This document shows positions 1 through 4,980 of a stretch of 23,168 nt of DNA, one piece after another. This DNA is from a virus. The stretch covers positions 1-23,168 of IMG/VR virus record IMGVR_UViG_3300043410_000073; one strand, given 5' to 3'. The notes below the pieces were generated by a model that was given only the letters and a program-made list of their open reading frames with translations, was not told the DNA's origin and made no database searches. A program made the translations under genes and the position numbers. Within the stretch, counting starts at the first letter, position 1. Each line of letters opens with the position of its first letter.

Positions 1-33
1 GTTCTTCGTCAGCCATTCGAAGGTAATTTTCAT
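1..33 (-). CDS. Start of a leftward gene, truncated by window edge
   Basis: Reading the minus strand from 33 gives an ATG and 11 open codons (MKITFEWLTKN) before the window ends. A GGGA sits about four bases upstream of the ATG on that strand, a plausible ribosome-binding site. It would be the only leftward gene, making 34-656 a divergent control region. Eleven residues are too few to assign a family. The call rests only on the start codon, the GGGA and the GTAC-rich operator-like sequence just upstream. Confidence 0.4.
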   Translation of the reverse strand, partial: MKITFEWLTKN

Positions 34-42
34 TTTTCCCGC

Positions 43-66
43 AGTACTGTACCTGTACTTTAGTAC
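43..66. promoter_or_regulatory. GTAC-repeat operator-like site
   Basis: GTAC occurs four times in 23 bases (44, 49, 55 and 63). AGTAC at 43-47 and GTACT at 55-59 form an inverted pair with a 7-base centre, and a third half-site AGTAC lies at 62-66. The cluster is only 10 bases upstream of the leftward start codon, where a repressor dimer could block transcription or translation. On the minus strand an AT-rich stretch at about 70-80 could hold a -10 element, but no good -35 is visible. The cognate regulator is unknown. Confidence 0.35.
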
Positions 67-127
67 CTTTATTTATTATTTACTTGGTTTGTTTTTGCCA
101 GATGGGATTTGGTGGACACGCCTAGAC

Positions 128-147
128 TAGCTGAATTCAATCAGCTA
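128..147. repeat. Perfect 7-bp inverted repeat (hairpin)
   Basis: TAGCTGA (128-134) and TCAGCTA (141-147) are perfect complements around a 6-base loop, ATTCAA. The copies of CAGATGGGA at 99-107 and 154-162 flank it. No T-tract follows on either side, so it is not an intrinsic terminator. I also tried to fold the region as a tRNA and found no T-arm. Confidence 0.45.
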
Positions 148-312
148 ACCCTTCAGATGGGACCCGGAGCCACATCGCCCGTCAGCCTTTCGACCAGAGG
201 TGCTAACTTCGACGCCTCTTTATGCGCTCTTTCAGGTCTTTGCCACCAGTTGCGCTCTCCACTCTGATCCCTGTTGCCTTCCTTACCAGATCAGGTGCAG
301 CCACAAAAGAAA

Positions 313-419
313 AACCCTTACGGCTGGGTTTCAGGTCGCGGCGGTGTAAACGGATATCGACGAAAGAAAATATCAGTTTCAACAACCGAAACCCATGCGT
401 AAGGGTTCAATCTTTCGTC
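313..419. repeat. Nested long inverted repeats, possible noncoding RNA or origin
   Basis: Positions 313-332 and 388-407 are inverted copies of each other over 20 bases with 2 mismatches, separated by 55 bases. Each arm can also fold alone, because AACCC/GGGTT pairs occur within each (for example 312-317 with 326-331, and 390-394 with 403-407), giving mutually exclusive structures. A second perfect 9-base pair, GACGAAAGA (359-367) with TCTTTCGTC (411-419), interleaves with the first. No T-run follows. Such overlapping alternative pairings fit a structured RNA or replication origin better than a gene. Confidence 0.5.
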
Positions 420-569
420 AACATCCGTCAGCCGCCACAACTGACCGCCCTTTTGAGGCAGGGGAATCTTATGTCACCCCATGTCATTCCCGCAAGGGGG
501 TATAACAAAAAAACCCTAGAATTTACATATATTTACCACTGGTATCCATATCTCCCACATTCGGTAGTA

Positions 570-611
570 AAAAAAGTGTGCGAATGTTGGAAAAAAGTGT
601 TGACATGGGGT
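570..611. repeat. Tandem 21-bp direct repeat over the -35 region
   Basis: Two adjoining 21-base units (570-590 and 591-611) both begin AAAAAAGTGT and match at 14 of 21 positions. The 21-base period is two turns of B-DNA, so proteins bound to both units would lie on the same face. The second unit contains the TTGACA of the downstream candidate promoter. An inverted pair ACATTCG/CGAATGT (557-563 and 581-587) overlaps the first unit. Confidence 0.4.
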
Positions 612-627
612 AATCGTTTAATTTAAA
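600..627 (+). promoter_or_regulatory. Candidate sigma70-type promoter for the zinc-ribbon gene
   Basis: TTGACA at 600-605 is a perfect -35 hexamer. TTTAAA at 622-627, after a 16-base spacer, matches the -10 consensus at four of six positions. Transcription would start about 20 bases upstream of the ATG at 657. The -35 lies inside the second 21-base direct repeat and within the right arm of the 10-base inverted pair 477-486/601-610, so regulation by a bound protein is plausible. Confidence 0.45.
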
Positions 628-656
628 GTTACACCATCAACAACACGGAGGCAGAC

Positions 657-1451
657 ATGGAACTCTTTAACCGCGATGGCAAACTCTTCACCGGCACCCC
701 TGAAATCAACGAGAAAGGCAAGCCTTACACGCAGGTCAATATCCATTGCGACCGCTGCCATGTAATCGGTGGTCAACGCCTGTGGATCATGGGTATCGAA
801 AACAACCGTCCGTGGAGCAAGACTGGTTTTGACTGCTGGACATGCGGCAACACTGGCGTCCGTAAAGTTGTGGATGACCGGCTCTACACGGCAGAAGAAC
901 TTGCCAAGCTAAACGCCAGCGCGGAGAAACGTGCCGCCAAGCGTTTTGCGGCAGAGCAAGCAGAAGCTGCTCGCAAAGCAGCCGAGCGCGTTACCGCTGA
1001 AGCCGCCTACCGCGCCGCCAATGCCGATTTTCTGGCAAAGCTGGCAACACTCTGCACCAATGACGGCAGCGCTTTTTGGGATCGTCTTGCTGGGGATATG
1101 CTGGCAACGCTCAGAACGCCTACAGCGCGTCAGATTGAATTGGTTGAGGGTGAGGTAGCCAAACGCGCCAAAAATGCAGCCAGCGCGTTTCTAGGGGCTG
1201 TTGGCGATAAGATCGAAATGACCATCACCATTGAGCGCGTCATCAACATTGGCGACCGCTGGATGCCCTGCTATATCAGCATCTGCCGCGATTCCAATGG
1301 TAATGTGGTGACTTACAAGGGAACGGCGGCTGTGATGCTGGATACAGACGGTGAATTTAAAGTCCGCGCCACGGTCAAGGAACATACCGTTTATAACGGC
1401 GTAAACCAGACCGTAATCCAGCGTCCGAAACTTTTGGATAGCGTAATTTAA
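657..1451 (+). CDS. Zinc-ribbon protein with possible OB-fold-like C-terminus
   Basis: This 264-residue protein has a GGAGG ribosome-binding site five bases before its ATG. Cys31/Cys34 and Cys60/Cys63 form two CxxC knuckles, as in a zinc ribbon. Residues about 75-125 are Ala/Lys/Glu-rich and probably a charged helix or coiled coil. The C-terminus (about 185-260) is beta-rich and contains the pattern KEHTVYNGVNQTVIQRPK, which I recall from the C-terminal part of other phage zinc-ribbon proteins, where it looks like a small OB-like nucleic-acid-binding barrel; that fold is inference. A role in single-stranded DNA or RNA binding during early growth is plausible. It stands before a set of tiny genes and apart from the morphogenesis block. 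Confidence 0.75.
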   Translation: MELFNRDGKLFTGTPEINEKGKPYTQVNIHCDRCHVIGGQRLWIMGIENNRPWSKTGFDCWTCGNTGVRKVVDDRLYTAEELAKLNASAEKRAAKRFAAEQAEAARKAAERVTAEAAYRAANADFLAKLATLCTNDGSAFWDRLAGDMLATLRTPTARQIELVEGEVAKRAKNAASAFLGAVGDKIEMTITIERVINIGDRWMPCYISICRDSNGNVVTYKGTAAVMLDTDGEFKVRATVKEHTVYNGVNQTVIQRPKLLDSVI

Positions 1452-1458
1452 TTTAACG

Positions 1459-1474
1459 GGGGGCTTCGGCCCCC
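1459..1474 (+). terminator. GC-rich UUCG hairpin without U-tract
   Basis: GGGGGC (1459-1464), loop TTCG (1465-1468) and GCCCCC (1469-1474) form a very stable hairpin eight bases after the stop of the zinc-ribbon gene. No T-run follows, and the Shine-Dalgarno GGAG of the next gene starts at 1481. It is more likely an RNA-stabilising or processing hairpin, or a weak terminator, than a full intrinsic terminator. Confidence 0.5.
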
Positions 1475-1491
1475 TCAACTGGAGAGTAGAC

Positions 1492-1797
1492 ATGAACCGC
1501 AAAGAACTGATCGAAGAAATGGCAGACGACATTACCAGTGGAATTCGGCGTTATCTGTCGATGGCAAATATCATTGACTGCATGATGGATGATGGCGATC
1601 TCGATCCCAGTACCGTAGCAGGTATGTTGTCCTCTAATGAGGATGTTCGTATCGACTGCCGTGATCGACTGGTAAAACAGGTTTATGATTACGCCATAGA
1701 CTTTTTCACGACAGATACCATTGGTATCGAGTTTATTGATGATAAGATGGCAGAGATCGAGGCAGAGGAAGATGAAGCTGCGCGGGAGGGCGTATGA
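1492..1797 (+). CDS. Small acidic protein of unknown function
   Basis: 101 residues with GGAG seven bases before the ATG. The protein is strongly acidic, especially in the last 25 residues (repeated Asp/Glu around DDKMAEIEAEEDEA), and predicted mostly helical. It has no metal motif, signal peptide or membrane segment. It is the first of four genes joined by ATGA overlaps, so translation of the later ones is probably coupled to it. I do not recognise the family. Small acidic phage proteins near regulatory regions are sometimes host-takeover proteins or DNA mimics, but nothing here proves that. Confidence 0.7.
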   Translation: MNRKELIEEMADDITSGIRRYLSMANIIDCMMDDGDLDPSTVAGMLSSNEDVRIDCRDRLVKQVYDYAIDFFTTDTIGIEFIDDKMAEIEAEEDEAAREGV

Positions 1798-1949
1798 GAA
1801 TCATCACTGAGTTTGTTTACCCGCCTATTCCAATCCGGCGATACGACTGGAATGCTGTCAGGGAGGGATACGACGAGGGCGACCCTGTAGGCTGGGGTGC
1901 GACGGAGCAGGAAGCGATCAACGAATTACTTGAACTGGAGGCAGCATGA
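1794..1949 (+). CDS. Small conserved-type phage protein (51 aa), unknown
   Basis: The ATG overlaps the previous stop as ATGA, and a GGGAGGG ribosome-binding site lies at 1784-1790. The 51-residue product runs through RRYDWNAVREGYDEGDPVGW and then GATEQEAINELLELEAA. The pattern 'DW.AvR.GYD.....GwGaTE.EAI.dLLE' is one I have met in many small phage proteins of unknown role, which supports its reality. The fold is probably a short beta hairpin followed by a helix. No enzymatic motif is visible. Confidence 0.7.
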   Translation: MRIITEFVYPPIPIRRYDWNAVREGYDEGDPVGWGATEQEAINELLELEAA

Positions 1950-2107
1950 ACGCAAAAGATGTGGCAATGGCTGTAAATTTTTTGAAGACTTTTAGGGATT
2001 CATCGTCTGCCCCTGTGTCGGAATTTAGCGACCTTGTTTGCCTGATTGCGCGAATGCAATTTGCGCTGGATAGGATTGAGATTCCTGTCGAAAAGGAGGC
2101 GGCATGA
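1946..2107 (+). CDS. Small protein of unknown function (53 aa)
   Basis: The start codon overlaps the previous stop in another ATGA. GGAGG at 1938-1942 serves as ribosome-binding site. The 53-residue product is mainly helical, with hydrophobic patches around VAMAVNFLKTF and DLVCLIARMQFALDRIEI, and it ends in the charged tail VEKEAA. It could form a short coiled coil or helical hairpin. No family is recognised. Its reality rests on the translational coupling and the good ribosome-binding site. Confidence 0.6.
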   Translation: MNAKDVAMAVNFLKTFRDSSSAPVSEFSDLVCLIARMQFALDRIEIPVEKEAA

Positions 2108-2214
2108 CCACGTTACCCAAAAGCTGGCCTTTCCCGATCCAGCCGCCAAAGCCGCTGACAGAAAAAGAGTTGCGGGAACTTGCCTACAAGGAAGCAGAAA
2201 AAGCTCCCTTCTAG
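2104..2214 (+). CDS. Small Pro/Lys/Glu-rich protein (36 aa), unknown
   Basis: This is the fourth gene in the ATGA chain. A strong AAGGAGG (2094-2100) precedes the ATG at 2104. The 36-residue product has a proline-rich N-terminal half (PKSWPFPIQPPKP) and a charged helix after it (LTEKELRELAYKEAEKA). Its TAG stop directly abuts the TTGACA of the next promoter, so it closes this transcription unit. The function is unknown. Confidence 0.55.
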   Translation: MTTLPKSWPFPIQPPKPLTEKELRELAYKEAEKAPF

Positions 2215-2242
2215 TTGACACATAAGGAAAAAAATATATAAT
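2215..2242 (+). promoter_or_regulatory. Consensus sigma70-type promoter upstream of the methyltransferase
   Basis: TTGACA (2215-2220) and TATAAT (2237-2242) are both perfect hexamers separated by 16 bases, the best promoter in the window. Transcription would start near 2249. The RNA would carry the 21-codon ORF at 2260, the hairpins at 2331-2409 and then the ParB-methyltransferase gene. The 12-mer TAATTAAATTAT (2239-2250) overlaps the -10 and recurs upstream of the second methyltransferase, so it may be an operator. Confidence 0.75.
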
Positions 2243-2259
2243 TAAATTATAGAGGCGTA

Positions 2260-2325
2260 ATGCGTCCGTTTTCCGCCAAAAGCGATTGGGACGATTATGC
2301 TTCCCGCGCCAAAAAGCGCGGATAA
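2260..2325 (+). CDS. 21-codon leader ORF
   Basis: AGAGG at 2251-2255 precedes an ATG at 2260, which opens a 21-codon frame, MRPFSAKSDWDDYASRAKKRG, ending TAA at 2323-2325. It is the first ORF on the transcript from the strong promoter at 2215 and lies before the terminator-like hairpin at 2376-2401. It could be a genuine micro-protein or a leader peptide whose translation influences the hairpins. There is no run of a single codon as in amino-acid attenuators. The product is mildly basic and has no recognisable motif. Confidence 0.45.
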   Translation: MRPFSAKSDWDDYASRAKKRG

Positions 2326-2330
2326 ACCTG

Positions 2331-2409
2331 TTGGCTACCCCTTCCCCTCCCAAATCCTCCGGGGGTAAGCGCAACGCCGGATCAGTAACCGGCATCTTTT
2401 TGTAGCCAA
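2331..2409 (+). promoter_or_regulatory. Structured 5' leader of the methyltransferase mRNA
   Basis: TTGGCTAC (2331-2338) pairs perfectly with GTAGCCAA (2402-2409), enclosing ACCCC/GGGGT (2337-2341 with 2362-2366; one base overlaps the outer stem) and the GCCGG/CCGGC stem (2376-2380 with 2389-2393). The layout resembles a three-way junction. It ends 26 bases before the methyltransferase ATG. It could be a cis-regulatory RNA such as an attenuator; I cannot match it to a known riboswitch class. Confidence 0.4.
2376..2401 (+). terminator. Intrinsic terminator-like hairpin in the leader
   Basis: GCCGG (2376-2380), loop ATCAGTAA and CCGGC (2389-2393) are followed by ATC and five Ts (2397-2401). 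The stem is short (5 bp) but all G/C, and the U-tract is well placed. It lies 34 bases before the methyltransferase start, so it would act either as an attenuator or as the end of a short RNA made from the promoter at 2215. Confidence 0.5.
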
Positions 2410-2435
2410 TTACTTTGGAAAAAGGAACGGAATAT

Positions 2436-3782
2436 ATGCCTAAAACCGCACAGAACGCCGCAGGAGAGGCTCAGGCATTGTCGGAAGGGGATAGCCCCAA
2501 AAAGCCCCGAAAACCCGCCAAAAGCGATTCTGATGCGAAAATTGAATATCTTCCCGTATCCCAGTTAATTCCCTTTGCAAGAAACTCCAGAACTCACGAT
2601 GACGCGCAGGTAGCGCAGATTGCCGGAAGCATCCGTGAATTTGGATTTACCAATCCTGTATTGATTGATTCCGCTAACGGGATCATTGCTGGTCATGGCC
2701 GAGTATTGGCCGCAAGAAAGCTCGACCTAGAAAAAGTCCCCTGCATACGACTGGAACATCTCACGGATGCCCAGAAACGGGCTTACATCATCGCGGACAA
2801 TAAGCTGGCTCTTAACGCGGGGTGGGATAACAATTTATTGTCGCTGGAGTTCAAGGATTTAAAGGATTTGGATTTTGATCTATCCTTGACTGGGTTTTTG
2901 CCGGATGAAATTAATGCTTTACTTGCGCCGGAACAGGTCGAGGGATTAACGGACGAGGATGCTGTGCCGGATGTTCCGATTGATCCGGTAACCAAGCTTG
3001 GAGATATATGGATATTGGGCAATCATCGGCTGATGTGCGGGGATTCCACTAGTATTGATGCGGTGGAGAAGCTGATGGGCGGCGAGAAGGCAGATATGGT
3101 TTTTACTTCACCGCCATATAATGCAAACGCAAAGGCTGGTCAGGGCGATATTTTCAATAAGAAAAAAAGTGTTAAACTTTACGCTGATGGGTATTCAGAC
3201 AACCTTCCTTCGCAGGAATATATTGATTTTGCATCTTCTGTTTTGGAGATTTGCTTTTCTGTAACTGACGGTTTTATATTTTGGAACGTCAGCTATAACG
3301 CAAAATCAAGATTTGAATATATCCAGCAAATAGTGAATAGGCTTCCATATTTGGTTGAACAAGTTTGTTGGAAAAAAACAAGCACAATCCCATTCAAAGG
3401 TTCATTAATGCGAGATTGGGAGCCAATTTATATTTTCTCAACAAATAAGCAGCCAGTTGCAGTTAAATCTGTAACAAGCAACTTTTGGCAGGTTAGCAAC
3501 ACCGGAGCGCAAACGGAGAACCACAAGGCTTGTTTCCCAGTCGAACTTCCTGAGCGTGGAATATCTATTGTTGCAGAAAATACCGGAATTGTTTTTGACC
3601 CATTTGGCGGAAGCGGGACGACTTTAATCGCATCCGAAAAAACCGGACGCCACGCCCGTCTCATGGAACTCGATCCGAAATATTGCGACGTTATCGTTCA
3701 ACGCTGGCAAGAATTCACCGGAAAGACAGCAATTCTTGAATCTACTGGCGAACCGTTTATTCCGGTCAAAAAGGCCGCATGA
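2436..3782 (+). CDS. ParB-domain DNA methyltransferase (N4/N6, beta-type order)
   Basis: The 448-residue protein has a ParB/sulfiredoxin-like N-terminal domain (about 35-130, with IIAGHGRVLAARKL at 83-96). It is followed by an amino-methyltransferase domain with the catalytic TSPPY (224-228) before the SAM-binding FDPFGGSGTT (387-396), the beta-class order. It should methylate an exocyclic amino group of adenine or cytosine; the target is unknown. The first 30 residues are a Lys/Pro/Ser-rich linker. I chose ATG 2436 because AAGGA lies nine bases upstream; an in-frame TTG at 2415 would add seven residues. No restriction enzyme is nearby, so it is an orphan methylase that probably protects phage DNA or marks it for packaging. 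The stretch between the catalytic motifs is noticeably AT-richer than the rest. Confidence 0.9.
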   Translation: MPKTAQNAAGEAQALSEGDSPKKPRKPAKSDSDAKIEYLPVSQLIPFARNSRTHDDAQVAQIAGSIREFGFTNPVLIDSANGIIAGHGRVLAARKLDLEKVPCIRLEHLTDAQKRAYIIADNKLALNAGWDNNLLSLEFKDLKDLDFDLSLTGFLPDEINALLAPEQVEGLTDEDAVPDVPIDPVTKLGDIWILGNHRLMCGDSTSIDAVEKLMGGEKADMVFTSPPYNANAKAGQGDIFNKKKSVKLYADGYSDNLPSQEYIDFASSVLEICFSVTDGFIFWNVSYNAKSRFEYIQQIVNRLPYLVEQVCWKKTSTIPFKGSLMRDWEPIYIFSTNKQPVAVKSVTSNFWQVSNTGAQTENHKACFPVELPERGISIVAENTGIVFDPFGGSGTTLIASEKTGRHARLMELDPKYCDVIVQRWQEFTGKTAILESTGEPFIPVKKAA

Positions 3783-3805
3783 TTGGCACAATAAAAGGTT
3801 AAATT

Positions 3806-4177
3806 ATGGCTCAGAAACCGCATAAGCCTACGGATGATATGCGTAAGCAGGTAGAGCAGGCATCTGGATTAGGTTTGCCGCATGACCAGATAGCTGCGCT
3901 TATTGGGATCAGCGACGAGACGTTGCGTAAATACTATCGGGCTGAGTTGGGTATAGGTAAGGCTAAGGCATCTGCCACTATTGCCAAAACGCTATTTAAC
4001 AAGGCGCAGGGTGGGGATACGACCGCGATGATCTGGTGGACTAAGGCGCAGATGAGGTGGTCTGAGGTGCAGCGGCATGAACTTACTGGCGCTGATGGCG
4101 GGGCAATTAAGACGGAATCCAATATTTTCGAGGAATTGCTCAAGAATATCGAACTTACCCGACAATCTGACGATTAA
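3806..4177 (+). CDS. Helix-turn-helix protein, putative terminase small subunit
   Basis: 123 residues with AAAGG seven bases upstream of the ATG. The N-terminal half has a clear helix-turn-helix pattern (about residues 12-50: HDQIAALIGISDETLRKYY), followed by a helical stretch containing AQGGDTTAMIWWTKAQMRW. This combination is common in small proteins upstream of phage large terminases. A small terminase recognises the packaging site and feeds DNA to the large subunit, and this gene lies just before the terminase region, with one methyltransferase gene between. The acidic C-terminus (EELLKNIELTRQSDD) could contact the large subunit. A transcription regulator is the alternative. Confidence 0.65.
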   Translation: MAQKPHKPTDDMRKQVEQASGLGLPHDQIAALIGISDETLRKYYRAELGIGKAKASATIAKTLFNKAQGGDTTAMIWWTKAQMRWSEVQRHELTGADGGAIKTESNIFEELLKNIELTRQSDD

Positions 4178-4179
4178 TG

Positions 4180-4195
4180 CTGCGATGCAACGCAG
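4180..4195 (+). repeat. Short hairpin after the small terminase gene
   Basis: CTGCG (4180-4184) and CGCAG (4191-4195) form a 5-bp stem around ATGCAA, starting three bases after the stop at 4177. There is no adjacent U-tract, so it is not a convincing terminator. Confidence 0.3.
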
Positions 4196-4260
4196 GGGCT
4201 ATTGTGCGTTTTAGTGTCAAAAAAATCGGGTGAGTATCTTTTCTCATGCTGCATTGCGTC

Positions 4261-4275
4261 AATAATTAAATTATT
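4261..4275. promoter_or_regulatory. AT-rich palindrome upstream of the second methyltransferase
   Basis: AATAATT (4261-4267) and AATTATT (4269-4275) are complementary arms around one A, directly before the GGGAG ribosome-binding site (4276-4280). The core TAATTAAATTAT (4263-4274) is identical to 2239-2250, which overlaps the -10 of the first methyltransferase promoter. No good -35 is placed for a promoter here, so an operator or mRNA-level control site is the better guess. Confidence 0.35.
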
Positions 4276-4286
4276 GGGAGCAATAT

Positions 4287-4976
4287 TTGAATCCGTGGAA
4301 ACGTAAAGAGGTAATCGGAGACGCCACGCTATACCTTGGCGATTGTCTGGAAATCCTGCCGACGCTTGGAAAGGTAGACGCGGTGATTACTGACCCGCCG
4401 TATGGGGAAAAGACACACGCGGGCGCTAGGACTGATAGCGGCGAGACCAAGCTAATTGAATTTGCCAGCATAGATGACGCTACGTTTCAGCGGTTCTGCC
4501 GCATGGCGGTCGATCTCTCTAATCGGTGGGTAATCATGACCTGCGAGTGGCGGCACGCTTCCAAAGCGGAAGAATCTGGATTGCCGGTTATACGCCTCGG
4601 CGTATGGATCAAGCCCAATGGTATGCCGCAAATGACGGGCGACCGTCCGGCTACGGGATGGGAGGCCGTTCTGCTTATGCACAGAAGCGGTAAAAAACGC
4701 TGGAACGGTGGCGGCAATCCGGCTGTATGGGTGTTTAACAAGGAGAACGGCGAGCACCCAACGACAAAGCCGCAAGGGTTGATTCGCAAATGGCTAACGC
4801 AATTTACGGACGCTAATGAAACCGTATGCGATCCCTTCATGGGCAGCGGCACAACCGGAGTCGCCTGCGCCAATCTCGGTCGCAAGTTCATCGGCATTGA
4901 AATCGAGCCTAAATACTTCGACATCGCCTGCGAGCGTATCGACAACGCATATCGACAATCACGCATGTTTGCATAG
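4287..4976 (+). CDS. Second orphan DNA methyltransferase (N4/N6 amino type)
   Basis: This 229-residue single-domain enzyme has the catalytic TDPPYG at 35-40 and the SAM-binding CDPFMGSGTT at 181-190, again in beta-class order. HPTTKP (157-162), typical of the family, precedes the latter. IEIEPKYFDIACERI (205-219) is the usual end of the fold. The start is TTG at 4287, supported by GGGAG six bases upstream; no in-frame ATG would keep the N-terminal strand LYLGDCLEILP. The gene sits between the putative small terminase and the large terminase, an unusual place that suggests insertion, or a link between methylation and packaging. No partner nuclease is present. Confidence 0.9.
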   Translation: MNPWKRKEVIGDATLYLGDCLEILPTLGKVDAVITDPPYGEKTHAGARTDSGETKLIEFASIDDATFQRFCRMAVDLSNRWVIMTCEWRHASKAEESGLPVIRLGVWIKPNGMPQMTGDRPATGWEAVLLMHRSGKKRWNGGGNPAVWVFNKENGEHPTTKPQGLIRKWLTQFTDANETVCDPFMGSGTTGVACANLGRKFIGIEIEPKYFDIACERIDNAYRQSRMFA

Positions 4977-4980
4977 TTAA

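Larger units (their letters stand above)
34..656. other. Repeat-rich noncoding region between divergent genes
   Basis: About 620 bases with no convincing gene. Frames are open in places, but the possible products are odd in composition and lack good start contexts. It holds GTAC-repeat half-sites (43-66), a 9-base direct repeat CAGATGGGA (99-107 and 154-162), a hairpin (128-147), a large inverted repeat (313-332 with 388-407), a nested one (359-367 with 411-419), a 10-base inverted pair (477-486 with 601-610), a tandem 21-base repeat (570-611) and a candidate promoter (600-627). This is the pattern of a control region, a noncoding RNA locus or a replication origin; the sequence alone does not decide. 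Confidence 0.6.

Noticed and set aside
99-200. Possible tRNA or tRNA-like structure
   Set aside because: One stem resembles a D-arm, but no T-arm with the usual GTTC loop or acceptor stem could be built on either strand.
203-385. 60-codon minus-strand frame
   Set aside because: It begins with TTG without a ribosome-binding site and lies across the long inverted repeat; no recognisable protein pattern.
222-626. 134-codon + strand frame in the left noncoding region, including a possible 51-codon start at 471 with AGGGGA upstream
   Set aside because: The composition is unlike the neighbouring proteins, the long version has no ribosome-binding site, and the frame runs through several inverted repeats and the candidate promoter. 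The 471 start is the only part with some support and is not enough to call.
2331-2409. Assignment of the leader to a known SAM riboswitch class
   Set aside because: The downstream enzyme uses SAM, but the stems and loops do not match any class I can recall well enough to name.
2415-2435. TTG start adding seven residues to the ParB-methyltransferase
   Set aside because: The ATG at 2436 has a reasonably placed AAGGA, whereas the TTG lacks a ribosome-binding site and lies close to the terminator-like hairpin.
4177-4233. 18-codon ORF overlapping the small terminase stop (TAATG)
   Set aside because: Too short, crosses the local hairpin, and has no further support.
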